Source: Candidatus Moanabacter tarae (lineage in GTDB: Bacteria; Verrucomicrobiota; Verrucomicrobiia; Opitutales; UBA2987). Taken from it: a DNA stretch of 64,000 nt. Shown one piece after another: positions 28,066 through 36,212 of this stretch. The number at the start of each line of letters is the position of its first letter. The stretch's first letter is position 1. Location of the stretch: the NCBI GenBank assembly GCA_003226295.1, contig CP029803.1, positions 862,211 through 926,210 on the forward strand. Direction: 5' to 3'. A program made the position numbers and the translations under genes. The notes under the pieces were generated by a model. It made no database searches. It had not been told where the DNA came from and saw nothing but the letters and a program-made list of their open reading frames with translations.

Positions 28066-28590
28066 TTATCTATTAAATGATTTTTGCTGTTCTGTATGAG
28101 TCTTAGCCCCAAGATTTCCTTTTTCATGTTCCAAGAGCGCTTTCTTAATATCAAGACCAGCTGAGTAGCCTGTTAGGTTTCCATCGCTACCGATTACACG
28201 GTGACAAGGAACAATAATCAGCAGGGGATTTTCTCGATTAGCGGCACCAATGGCTCTAGCTCCACCTGGGGTACCAATTTTTTGAGCAAGTGTCTTGTAG
28301 GAGATGGTGGATCCATATGGAATTGAATTAAGGGCCTTCCAAACATTCACTTGGAAGGGAGTTCCTTTAGGATCCAGAGAAACCTTAAAAGTTCTAAGTG
28401 TGCCTGAAAAGTAGGCTGTCAGTTGATCAAAGAGATCCTCGAATTCCGGTTTGGGAGTTTGGAGTTTTATTTTAAGTGGGATTTTTCTGCAGTTCTTGAG
28501 AAGATTTAGACTGGTAAAACCCCCATTCCCCTTAACCGCCAACAAGTTCCCTATCGGACTTTTAAAAAATGCAGATATGACTCTATCCAT
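28066..28590 (-). CDS. ogt: Methylated-DNA--protein-cysteine S-methyltransferase
   Basis: Suicide DNA repair enzyme removing O6-alkyl groups from guanine. The 174-residue protein has the N-terminal Ogt-like ribonuclease-H-like domain. It is followed by the DNA-binding domain with GTPFQVNVWKAL, the arginine-finger region IGTPGGARAIGAANREN, and PCHRVIGSDGNLTGYSAGL with acceptor Cys129. No AdaA-type regulatory domain is fused. It is followed within two nucleotides by the MazG-like gene on the same strand. Confidence 0.93.
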   Translation of the reverse strand: MDRVISAFFKSPIGNLLAVKGNGGFTSLNLLKNCRKIPLKIKLQTPKPEFEDLFDQLTAYFSGTLRTFKVSLDPKGTPFQVNVWKALNSIPYGSTISYKTLAQKIGTPGGARAIGAANRENPLLIIVPCHRVIGSDGNLTGYSAGLDIKKALLEHEKGNLGAKTHTEQQKSFNR

Positions 28591-28879
28591 GGTAATCGAA
28601 ACTAAGCAGTCATCAATACCATACCAGGCTAAAACACGAGGTCGCTGCTTCCTAATAGGGTTAGGTGAAAGTTGTAATTATTTGGTATTCTGTATTTTAT
28701 GAACTAGAAGCAGAGTTTCCTGAAAGTCGGATAATTGTTGGAACTATGGCAAGGATAAATAATAATTGAAGCCTCCCCGAAAGTCTATTGGCAGGAAACT
28801 CTGGATTTTGGTTTATTTTTAAAAGGTTTGGATGATAACTATTTGATCCCTCTAAATCAATCCTGAGTAAATTCAAGTA

Positions 28880-29228
28880 ATGGAACAACTGAATAAAATG
28901 AAATGCAAGGCCTGTCGGGATGGTGTTCCAATCATAACAGAGAAGGGATCTCCGTATTAGTGTCACAGGTGCAAAGTTGGAAGATTGTTTAAAGAGAATA
29001 CATCAGGAGACTTTATCGGGAATTTACTTTTAAGAAGCTTAGCCAGGCTCTAGATTTTACAAATAGGGTAAGTAGGATTTCCGAAAAAGAAGGGCATCAC
29101 CCAGCGCTTTTGACGGAATGGGGTAAAGTTACTGTGACCTGGTGGACCCATAAAATACGTGGGCTACATCGAAATGATTTTGTAATGGGGCAAAGACAGA
29201 TAAGTTATACAATCGGGATAGGCAGTGA
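28880..29228 (+). pseudogene. phhB: Pterin-4a-carbinolamine dehydratase (phhB), frameshifted
   Basis: Broken gene for 4a-hydroxytetrahydrobiopterin dehydratase, the enzyme that regenerates pterin cofactor for aromatic amino acid hydroxylases. From ATG 28880 the frame reads MKCKACRDGVPIIT, then meets a stop at 28958-28960. The homology moves to another frame (VLVSQVQSWKIV), returns to the first (KENTSGD), then moves again to give [39 protein letters not shown] and [12 protein letters not shown]. Near 29190 it shifts once more to AKTDKLY, ending at the TGA 29226-29228. At least four frame changes and stops make it non-functional. The neighbouring genes are intact, so general sequencing error is less likely than decay. 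Confidence 0.85.
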
Positions 29229-29315
29229 ATTTTATGTTGTTTGTCTTAATTAACTCATGGCAGTTTTAAAACAGAAGTTAATTGTATTTAGATATAAGTA
29301 GAATAATATTTTGAG

Positions 29316-30110
29316 ATGGAGATACGTGGGAAAGCAGCTTTAGTAACTGGAGCAGCACGCGGAATTGGAGCCGCCACTGTTATTGAATTGGCCAAAGGAG
29401 GCTGTTCTGTAGCAGTAAATTACAGATCGTCGAAGAAGAAGGCGGAGGAAACGGTTAGCATGGCGAAGAGCCTTGGGGTTGATGCATTTTCAATTCAGGC
29501 AGATGTAGGGAAAGATTCCGATTGTCGATATTTATTAAAGGCAATCAAAGATCGGTTTGGTCGTCTGGATGTTCTTGTGAATAATGCAGGGACTACAGAA
29601 TTTATACCTCACAGCGATTTTGAGAGTGTAACTGACGCAACTTGGGATCGAATCATGGGTATAAACTTGAAAGGACCATTCATGTGTGTTCGGGCAGCTC
29701 GAGATTTGATGGAAAAATCTGGAAGCGGAGAAATAGTTAATGTAGCTAGCATTGCCGGAATAGGAGGGACGGGGAGTTCTATCCCTTACGCAGCCTCTAA
29801 GGCAGCGCTTATGACCCTAACAGTGTCGTTGGCTAGGGTTCTGGGACCTTGCATTAGGGTGAACGCAGTTGCTCCTGGATTTATTAATGGAGAGTGGGCG
29901 AAAGAAGGAATGGGTGATCGATTCGAATCTTTTATCGAGGAAAAGGCCAAGGCAGCCCCTTTACAAAAGGTATGCATTCCTGAAGAAGTGGCCGGTGTTA
30001 TTGTTAGTATTATCACAGGGCCTGAGGTGGTGACTGGGCAGACGATCATATGCGACTGTGGAGTGACGATTGGAACAGATTACTCGCATTCAGGCATCCG
30101 TAGGATTTAG
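29316..30110 (+). CDS. SDR-family oxidoreductase (FabG-like)
   Basis: Classical short-chain dehydrogenase/reductase of 264 residues. Seen: the cofactor motif TGAARGIG at about 11-18, an N-R-S at the end of beta-2 that favours NADP(H), LVNNAG, the catalytic Ser in VNVASIAG, the YAASK Tyr/Lys pair and RVNAVAPGF. It resembles 3-oxoacyl-ACP reductase and sugar or alcohol dehydrogenases equally; the substrate cannot be assigned. It starts 87 nt after the phhB pseudogene on the same strand. Confidence 0.88.
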   Translation: MEIRGKAALVTGAARGIGAATVIELAKGGCSVAVNYRSSKKKAEETVSMAKSLGVDAFSIQADVGKDSDCRYLLKAIKDRFGRLDVLVNNAGTTEFIPHSDFESVTDATWDRIMGINLKGPFMCVRAARDLMEKSGSGEIVNVASIAGIGGTGSSIPYAASKAALMTLTVSLARVLGPCIRVNAVAPGFINGEWAKEGMGDRFESFIEEKAKAAPLQKVCIPEEVAGVIVSIITGPEVVTGQTIICDCGVTIGTDYSHSGIRRI

Positions 30111-30388
30111 GAATCCGGAAGACTTTCCGATGAGATATTGCGATGGGCTGGAGTGATTGATTCAATTTCAAGCTTGCACAAGCATTAGCCAACAAATCTT
30201 TTAAATTGGGCATCTGTCTGAGAATAGCTACGAACCGGATACTGAATCTTTTTAATGGCATGCAGTGTGATTTTCGCTTTGAACCCTATTCATTCCGGGA
30301 ATTTTTGAATCATTCCGATCAGCTTGAATTTCTGAGGCGGGTTGTGTTAAATGATCTGATGGAAATAAAGTTATCATAGAGGCAAGAG

Positions 30389-31339
30389 GTGAAGGATAAG
30401 TGTCAAGCGATTGGGGACAATCGAGTAAGCCGTTCTAACCAAGTGATCGAATTGGTAGGAAACACTCCGCTCTTAGAACTGAGTCGAATAGCGGAAGAGG
30501 TTGCTCCTGTCCGTATATTTGCAAAGGCAGAGTGGTTTAATCCGGGCGGATCGGTTAAGGACCGTCCAGCTCTTAATATGATTTTAGAGGCAAAAAAAAA
30601 TGGTCAGCTAACTCCAGATAAGGTAATTCTTGATGCAACATCAGGGAATACTGGTATAGCCTATGCCATGATAGGAGCAGCCCTGGGTTTGAAAGTTACG
30701 TTAGCTGTTCCAGGTAATTTAGGTGATCTGCACCGCAAAATCTTGAAGGGTTATGGGGCTGAGTTGGCTTTTTCTTCGCCAACCGAAGGATCTGATGGAG
30801 CTATCCGTTTAGCGCGGAAAATGGCTAAAGAGAGGCCTGATCTTTATTATTATGTTGATCAGTATAACAACCCAGCAAACTGGATGGCTCACTATAATGG
30901 AACTGGTTTAGAAATCTTAGAGCAAACGGAAGGAGCGGTAACCCATTATGTAGCAGGATTGGGAACCAGTGGTTCATTTGTTGGTACAGGGAGACGACTA
31001 AAAAACGAAAAAAAGGATGTAAGGTTAATTTCCTTCCAACCGGATTCTCCTATGCATGGCCTAGAAGGTTTAAAACACTATCCGACATCTATAATACCTG
31101 GTATTTATGATGAAGAATTAGCTGATGAGGAGATTGCTGTAGAAACTGAAGTTGGACAGGAAATGGCGTTACGATTGGCTAGGGAAGAGGGAATTCTGGC
31201 TGGCACTTCGGGTGGAGCAGCAGTTGCTTGTGCATTACGGGTTGCCCGCGGTCTTTCCTCTGGTTTGGTAGTAACTCTAATCCCCGATGGGGCATCAAAA
31301 TATCTTAGACATGCGTTCTGGGAAAATCCAGAACCTTAG
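30389..31339 (+). CDS. cysM: Cysteine synthase family PLP enzyme (CysM-type)
   Basis: A 316-residue fold-type II PLP enzyme. Seen: LVGNTPLLEL at the N-terminus, FNPGGSVKDRPA with PLP-binding Lys57, ATSGNTGIAYAMIGAALG, the phosphate-binding GLGTSGSFVGTGR and GILAGTSGGAAV. It would combine an activated serine (O-acetyl- or O-phosphoserine) with sulfide or a protein thiocarboxylate to make cysteine. It lies next to a JAMM peptidase and a sulfur-carrier/MoeB/rhodanese fusion, matching the mycobacterial mec-cysO-cysM set, in which CysM uses thiocarboxylated CysO and phosphoserine; that use here is inference. GTG start at 30389 with AGAGG placed just upstream. Confidence 0.88.
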   Translation: MKDKCQAIGDNRVSRSNQVIELVGNTPLLELSRIAEEVAPVRIFAKAEWFNPGGSVKDRPALNMILEAKKNGQLTPDKVILDATSGNTGIAYAMIGAALGLKVTLAVPGNLGDLHRKILKGYGAELAFSSPTEGSDGAIRLARKMAKERPDLYYYVDQYNNPANWMAHYNGTGLEILEQTEGAVTHYVAGLGTSGSFVGTGRRLKNEKKDVRLISFQPDSPMHGLEGLKHYPTSIIPGIYDEELADEEIAVETEVGQEMALRLAREEGILAGTSGGAAVACALRVARGLSSGLVVTLIPDGASKYLRHAFWENPEP

Positions 31340-31379
31340 AAATGGTTGTTTTGCATTGATTTTTGAAATTGGAAATTAG

Positions 31380-31823
31380 ATGGCATTAGAAGTTTCAGAA
31401 GATCAGCTAGATCTGGTAAGGAAAGAGGGAGAAAAGAGCTATCCCAGGGAGTGCTGTGGTTTCCTCCTTGGAAAAATAACGGAAGGAGGGAAATGTGTTC
31501 TTAGAGTAAAACCGTCCCAAAATAGCGCTGCAAAACCCAATCAACGCAATAGATATATAATTGATCCTCTTGACTACCTAGAAATCAATAAGGATGCTAG
31601 AAGAAGAGGGGAAGAAATTCTTGGGTTCTTTCACTCTCATCCAGACGCAGAGGCAAGGCCATCAGTGTTTGATACGGAACACGCTTGGCCATGGTACTCA
31701 TACATAATTGTGTCAATTAAAAGTGGAAAGGCGGAAGCACTCACTTCATGGATTCTGAAGGATGATCGATCTGGATTCGATGAAGAAGATATTCTGCACA
31801 GTAAATTGGATAATAATGATTGA
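31380..31823 (+). CDS. JAMM/MPN+ metallopeptidase (Mec-like)
   Basis: A 147-residue zinc isopeptidase-type protein of the Mov34/MPN/PAD-1 (M67) family. The JAMM motif is complete: Glu24 in PRECCGFLLG, then FFHSHPDAEARPSVFD with His85, His87, Ser95 and Asp98. In Mycobacterium the homologue Mec releases cysteine from the CysO-Cys adduct; in other clusters JAMM proteins trim ubiquitin-like sulfur carriers to expose a Gly-Gly end. It lies 40 nt after the CysM-type gene and precedes the carrier fusion, so either role fits. The Cys-Cys after the catalytic Glu is not part of the canonical active site. Confidence 0.88.
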   Translation: MALEVSEDQLDLVRKEGEKSYPRECCGFLLGKITEGGKCVLRVKPSQNSAAKPNQRNRYIIDPLDYLEINKDARRRGEEILGFFHSHPDAEARPSVFDTEHAWPWYSYIIVSIKSGKAEALTSWILKDDRSGFDEEDILHSKLDNND

Positions 31824-31990
31824 CTCAAATTCTGACACGCATAATGCATGTGATGCAGAATGAGGACTCTTTTAGTCAGGAAGCTAATGTTCCGAGCCAG
31901 TGCATCTCGAACCTGTAGGTGTTGTTGCTTTAGTAATATAGTTGGCTGTACGTAGAGGCACTAATAACTAAAGGTTACAAAGAATTTAGG

Positions 31991-32024
31991 CCCCGGCAGT
32001 CCAAAAGGACTCCCGGGGTTTTTT
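31991..32024 (+). terminator. Strong intrinsic terminator upstream of the carrier-MoeB fusion
   Basis: CCCCGGCAGTCC and GGACTCCCGGGG form a near-perfect 12-bp GC-rich stem (one C-C mismatch) with an AAAA loop, followed by six T residues. It is the strongest terminator I see in the window. It lies 168 nt after the JAMM stop and only 35 nt before the next start codon, so it may end the cysM-JAMM transcript or act as an attenuator in a leader. Confidence 0.85.
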
Positions 32025-32059
32025 CTGTTAGATAGATCTAAATCAAACGACAAATAAAT

Positions 32060-33529
32060 ATGCCAGTTGAAGTACAAATTCCGACGGCTTTGAAGCAGTA
32101 TGCTGATAATCTAGATAAGATCGAACTGGAGGGATCCACAATAGGAGAGGTTCTTTCGAATCTAGTAGAAAGGTGTCCTGGGTTAAAGGCTCATCTTTTC
32201 AATGAACAGGGAATCCTAAGAAATTTCGTTAATGTGTACATAGATGACGAAGACATCAGGAATCTCCAAAAGCAGGATACTGAACTTCGCGGAGGTGAGG
32301 TAGTATTGATTGTTCCGGCCGTTGCTGGTGGAACCAGTTTAATAGCTCAGTCCAAAGAGGGCCCCAATGCTGATGAAGTTGAACTTACTGTAGAGGAGAT
32401 TGAACGCTATAGCAGACACCTTCTCATACCTGAGGTGGCTGTATCAGGCCAGAAACGTTTAAAAAAGGCAAAAGTCCTGTGTATTGGGACCGGGGGACTT
32501 GGTTCGCCGCTTGCAATGTATTTAGGGGCAGTGGGAATTGGTCGTATCGGACTAGTTGATTTCGATATTGTTGATAGGACAAATCTGCAACGGCAAATAA
32601 TCCATGGCACTAAGGATGTTGGACGTTCCAAGTTAGACTCAGCTAAGGAGACTATTGAGGACATCAACCCTCATGTTGAAGTTGTTCTTCACGATACGGC
32701 TCTGTCCTCGGATAATGCACTAGATATTATTAGACCCTATGATGTTGTGGTTGACGGGACGGATAACTTTCCGACTCGCTATCTAGTCAACGATGCATGC
32801 GTCTTACTTGGTAAGCCAAATGTTTATGGAAGTATTTTTCGATTTGAAGGACAAGCATCTGTATTTTGGGCAAATAAAGGACCATGCTATAGGTGCCTTT
32901 ATCCTGAGCCGCCTCCTCCGGGACTGGTTCCAAGTTGTGCCGAAGGTGGTGTTCTTGGAATACTACCTGGAATTGTTGGACTTATCCAGGCTACCGAAAC
33001 GATTAAGTTAGTCATGGGAAAAGGTGATAGTCTTATTGGTCGGGTGCTCCTCTTCAATGCCCTTTCAATGAAGTTTCAGGAAGTCAAACAACGAAAGCAA
33101 CCTGAGTGTCCGATTTGTGGAGAAAACCCTACTATAGACCACTTGATTGATTACCAACAATTTTGTGGGATTGGTGGGGATGAAGACGGCATATTCCTTG
33201 AGCCAGATGAAATCATAACCGCCCCAGATTTAAAATCAAAAATAGATCATAAAAAAGGAAATGGAACTCACATTCTCGATGTGCGTGAGCCTCATGAATT
33301 CGAGATTTGTAGGATTCCAGGATCCTCTTTGATTCCCCTTGGAAGTCTTGATTCTCACATTGCCGAACTCGATCGGGATTGGGAAATCGTTGTTCATTGT
33401 AGATCTGGAGTTCGGAGTGCTAAGGCTGTTAGATTTCTTCGAGAAGCAGGATTTGGGAATGTGAAAAATTTAGCCGGTGGAATTCTAGCCTGGGCAGATC
33501 AAGTAGATTCCTCAGTGCCTAAATATTGA
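32060..33529 (+). CDS. Fusion: MoaD/ThiS-like sulfur carrier, MoeB/ThiF adenylyltransferase, rhodanese
   Basis: One 489-residue protein with three parts. Residues 1-91 are a beta-grasp sulfur carrier ending VVLIVPAVAGG, with the Gly-Gly at 90-91 followed directly by TSL rather than a terminus. Residues ~112-350 are an E1-like adenylyltransferase: ERYSRH start, ATP loop GTGGLGSP (143-150), DNFPTRYLVND, and zinc cysteines at 276/279 and 350/353. Residues ~385-485 are a rhodanese domain with active-site Cys447 in HCRSG. MoeB-rhodanese proteins activate and thiocarboxylate such carriers; here the carrier is in the same chain. The nearby CysM and JAMM genes suggest cysteine synthesis, although Moco or thiamin sulfur transfer remains possible. 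Confidence 0.9.
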   Translation: MPVEVQIPTALKQYADNLDKIELEGSTIGEVLSNLVERCPGLKAHLFNEQGILRNFVNVYIDDEDIRNLQKQDTELRGGEVVLIVPAVAGGTSLIAQSKEGPNADEVELTVEEIERYSRHLLIPEVAVSGQKRLKKAKVLCIGTGGLGSPLAMYLGAVGIGRIGLVDFDIVDRTNLQRQIIHGTKDVGRSKLDSAKETIEDINPHVEVVLHDTALSSDNALDIIRPYDVVVDGTDNFPTRYLVNDACVLLGKPNVYGSIFRFEGQASVFWANKGPCYRCLYPEPPPPGLVPSCAEGGVLGILPGIVGLIQATETIKLVMGKGDSLIGRVLLFNALSMKFQEVKQRKQPECPICGENPTIDHLIDYQQFCGIGGDEDGIFLEPDEIITAPDLKSKIDHKKGNGTHILDVREPHEFEICRIPGSSLIPLGSLDSHIAELDRDWEIVVHCRSGVRSAKAVRFLREAGFGNVKNLAGGILAWADQVDSSVPKY

Positions 33530-33642
33530 AATAGTCTTTGCTTCGATCAGAGTTAGACACTGTGGGTCGTTCATCCTACTGGATGAGCGATTGACGGCTA
33601 ATTAGCGTGATGCACGCTTATTTTAGATTGGATTTACCATCC

Positions 33643-35355
33643 TTATATATACCCATTATCCTCGAGGTGTATAATGATCTTACTAGCCGCTTCATCTGGA
33701 GATAATTCAGTGCTATCGATGGTAAGATCTGCTTTTTCAGGGGTTTCGTAGGCATCGGATATTCCCGTGAATTCTTTAATGATACCTGCCCTGGCTTTTG
33801 CATAAAGTCCTTTACGATCTCTCTTCTCGCAGACTTTAAGGGAAGTTGAGACGTAGATTAGAATAAAACCTCCGGATGGTTCAATGAGTTCACGTATCTG
33901 TTTCCGGACAGATTCATAGGGTGCGATTGGCGCACATACAGCGACACCTCCATTCCTGGTAATTTCATTGGCTACAAACCCAATTCTTCTGATATTAATA
34001 TTTCGGTGCTCACGGGAGAATCCTAGTTCTGAAGATAAAAGCTTCCGGACAATGTCGCCATCTAGTAGAGTCACAGGCCTGTTTGCTTTTTCGAGGAATT
34101 TTGCGATGAAGGCGTTCGCAATGGTAGACTTCCCTGATCCGGATAATCCGGTGAAAAAAAGAGTGAATCCCTGTTTGTTGCGAATTGGGTATAATTGAAT
34201 CAATTCACGTTCTATCTCTGGAAACGTAAACCAATTCGGCAGTTGAGTAAAATTGGAAAGTCGTTTGCGTAACTCGTTTTCCGTGATGTTTAAAACCTGC
34301 ATTCCCTTTTTAACTTCAGTCTCTGGAATATAGCTATTCTTCTGTTTGATGTACACAAAATTAGATGAAGTTACCATTTCAACTCCAATCTCATTTTTGT
34401 ATTCATCTGCTAGTCTTTGAGCTGCGTTTGGATGATAGTATCGTTTGTCTGAATCATGGTTGCCAGGGTCTGCATGATTGGGAAGGACAATGAAGTGAGA
34501 GCATCCGTAATTTTTACGAATGATTGCATGCAAAAGAGCTTCTTTTGGTCCCGCCATACGATTGGAAAGAGGAATTAGATAAAGACGGGTACTGTTTTGA
34601 GGGTAATGAACGAAAAGAGATTTATAACATCTAATCCGAGTGTAGTGATCTACATTTCCATGACCGACAAGGGAGGCTGAGGGATGAAGCAGCAGATTTG
34701 CATCGTATTTCCGCATTGCGTCCAATGTCATTTCATATTGAGAACGATGGATGAGCTGGGAAGTATGATGGGCGACAATCCTTTCCCATCCGGATTTATT
34801 AAATTCTTTTCGAGTGTCTTTTGGATTTAATCTTAGAGGTAGAAAATCAAAATGTATAGGATGCTGTAAGCCTTCTATTTTCCCACCCAAATACCAATTT
34901 CCAGTTTCAGTCAGTAAAAACTTAACCCCTTGATGGGAAGGATCGTCAGTGCCGTAGACCGAGACAGCTTCAATTAAACGGTCGGGGCACCATTTATCTT
35001 CAACATGCATTATTGCTATCAATACTCCTTCTGAATCTCTGAGGGCAATTGACTCACCTGTATTCACTTTTGAAGCGAATTCCTCGTTAACGTCGAGGGT
35101 TATAGGTATCGGCCATAATGTACCGTCTGGAAGACGCATTCCACTGCAAACACCATTGTATTCCGTTTCAGACATGAATCCTTGGAGGGGAGAGAAGGCT
35201 CCGTTCATGAGAAGCTCAAGATCACAGATTTGTCGAGTAGTCAGGTTCCAAGAATGCCATACCGTTGATTTTTCCTTGATTGCATCCACGTGTTTATTCT
35301 CCACGATGAGACTAACAAGACTACCTCCGTGGGGACGAATAAGATGATTCTTCAT
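33643..35355 (-). CDS. sat-cysC: Sat-CysC fusion: sulfate adenylyltransferase-like domain (degenerate) plus APS kinase
   Basis: About 570 residues. The N-terminal 1-390 has the PUA-like start IRPHGGSLVSL and an ATP-sulfurylase fold, but its active-site signatures are altered. The usual QTRNPxHRAH reads HHTSQLIHRSQ (196-206), MRYAGPREA reads NRMAGPKEA (265-273), and GRDHAGVG reads LPNHADPG (291-298). The C-terminal APS kinase looks intact, with Walker A GLSGSGKS (403-410), LDGDIVRKLL, FSREHRNINIRRIGF and GLYAKARAG. It should make PAPS from APS; APS formation by its own N-terminal half is doubtful. An in-frame ATG lies 27 bases upstream; the reported start matches the family N-terminus. It is convergent with the carrier fusion gene. 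Confidence 0.88.
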   Translation of the reverse strand: MKNHLIRPHGGSLVSLIVENKHVDAIKEKSTVWHSWNLTTRQICDLELLMNGAFSPLQGFMSETEYNGVCSGMRLPDGTLWPIPITLDVNEEFASKVNTGESIALRDSEGVLIAIMHVEDKWCPDRLIEAVSVYGTDDPSHQGVKFLLTETGNWYLGGKIEGLQHPIHFDFLPLRLNPKDTRKEFNKSGWERIVAHHTSQLIHRSQYEMTLDAMRKYDANLLLHPSASLVGHGNVDHYTRIRCYKSLFVHYPQNSTRLYLIPLSNRMAGPKEALLHAIIRKNYGCSHFIVLPNHADPGNHDSDKRYYHPNAAQRLADEYKNEIGVEMVTSSNFVYIKQKNSYIPETEVKKGMQVLNITENELRKRLSNFTQLPNWFTFPEIERELIQLYPIRNKQGFTLFFTGLSGSGKSTIANAFIAKFLEKANRPVTLLDGDIVRKLLSSELGFSREHRNINIRRIGFVANEITRNGGVAVCAPIAPYESVRKQIRELIEPSGGFILIYVSTSLKVCEKRDRKGLYAKARAGIIKEFTGISDAYETPEKADLTIDSTELSPDEAASKIIIHLEDNGYI

Positions 35356-35448
35356 TGTTGCGAAGTGCAAAGGCCCAAACATCCCTAGGCAAGGACAATG
35401 TTTCCGGTCCTTGGTATATGACGCAAATCCTGTGTTAAATTTTTAGAA

Positions 35449-36210
35449 ATGTCCGAAGAAATCCTTAGTGTGCAGCAACTCCGTAAAGAATTTGGTGATA
35501 CAGTTGCAGTGGACAAATTGTCGTTCAGTCTTAATCCGGGTGAAGTAGTCGGATTACTTGGTCCCAATGGTGCTGGGAAAACGACGGCGATCCAGATGCT
35601 TCTTGGATTGATTAAACCAACCTCCGGCAGAATTAAAATCTTTGGGCAAAACTTTGAAGAGAATCGAATTGCTCTTCTTAAAAAGAGCAATTTCGCATCT
35701 GCCTATGCCAATCTTCCAAATAACATTAAGGTGGAACAAAATTTAACCGTGTTTTCTATGATTTACGGGGTTTCTAATTTCAAAAGTAAGATTAACGAGG
35801 TTCTAGATTTATTTGAAATTGGGCACCTTAAAAAGCGAGTGACAGGACATCTCTCTTCGGGAGAAACTACCCGATTGAATCTAGCAAAGGCTATGCTCAA
35901 TGACCCCGAATTGTTATACCTCGACGAACCAACTGCTAGTCTTGATCCAGATATTGCTGATAAGGTCCGATCCGTGATTAATCGGGTACGAATGGAAAGA
36001 AAGATTTCGGTCCTGTATACATCGCATAACATGCATGACATTGAATCTGTTTGCGACAGGGTGATTTTCCTTCATCTCGGCAAGAAGATCGCTGAGGGAA
36101 GTTCTTCGGAAATTAACCAACGGTTCGATCAGAAATCCCTCGAAGACACATTCATACATATTGCCCGTAGTGGTGAGCTCATTGAAACTGATGATTCTGA
36201 TCTGATTTAA
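35449..36210 (+). CDS. ABC-2 type transporter ATP-binding protein
   Basis: A 253-residue cytoplasmic ATPase of the DrrA/NatA/NodI group. Seen: Walker A GPNGAGKTT, a Q-loop region around KKSNFASAYANLPNN, signature LSSGETTRLNLAKA, Walker B LLYLDEPTASLDP and switch His in TSHNMHD. It is two nucleotides ahead of its permease partner. The signature is LSSGE rather than LSGGQ, as is common in this group. It starts about 90 bases from the divergent Sat-CysC gene, so promoters overlap in that gap. Substrate unknown. Confidence 0.9.
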   Translation: MSEEILSVQQLRKEFGDTVAVDKLSFSLNPGEVVGLLGPNGAGKTTAIQMLLGLIKPTSGRIKIFGQNFEENRIALLKKSNFASAYANLPNNIKVEQNLTVFSMIYGVSNFKSKINEVLDLFEIGHLKKRVTGHLSSGETTRLNLAKAMLNDPELLYLDEPTASLDPDIADKVRSVINRVRMERKISVLYTSHNMHDIESVCDRVIFLHLGKKIAEGSSSEINQRFDQKSLEDTFIHIARSGELIETDDSDLI

Positions 36211-36212
36211 TA

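Noticed and set aside
28697-28966. 89-codon minus-strand frame
   Set aside because: Overlaps the phhB pseudogene on the opposite strand, has low-complexity composition and matches no family.
31824-31990. Molybdenum-cofactor riboswitch ahead of the carrier-MoeB fusion
   Set aside because: The spacer has a terminator but I could not recognise the Moco RNA consensus, so only a generic leader is proposed.
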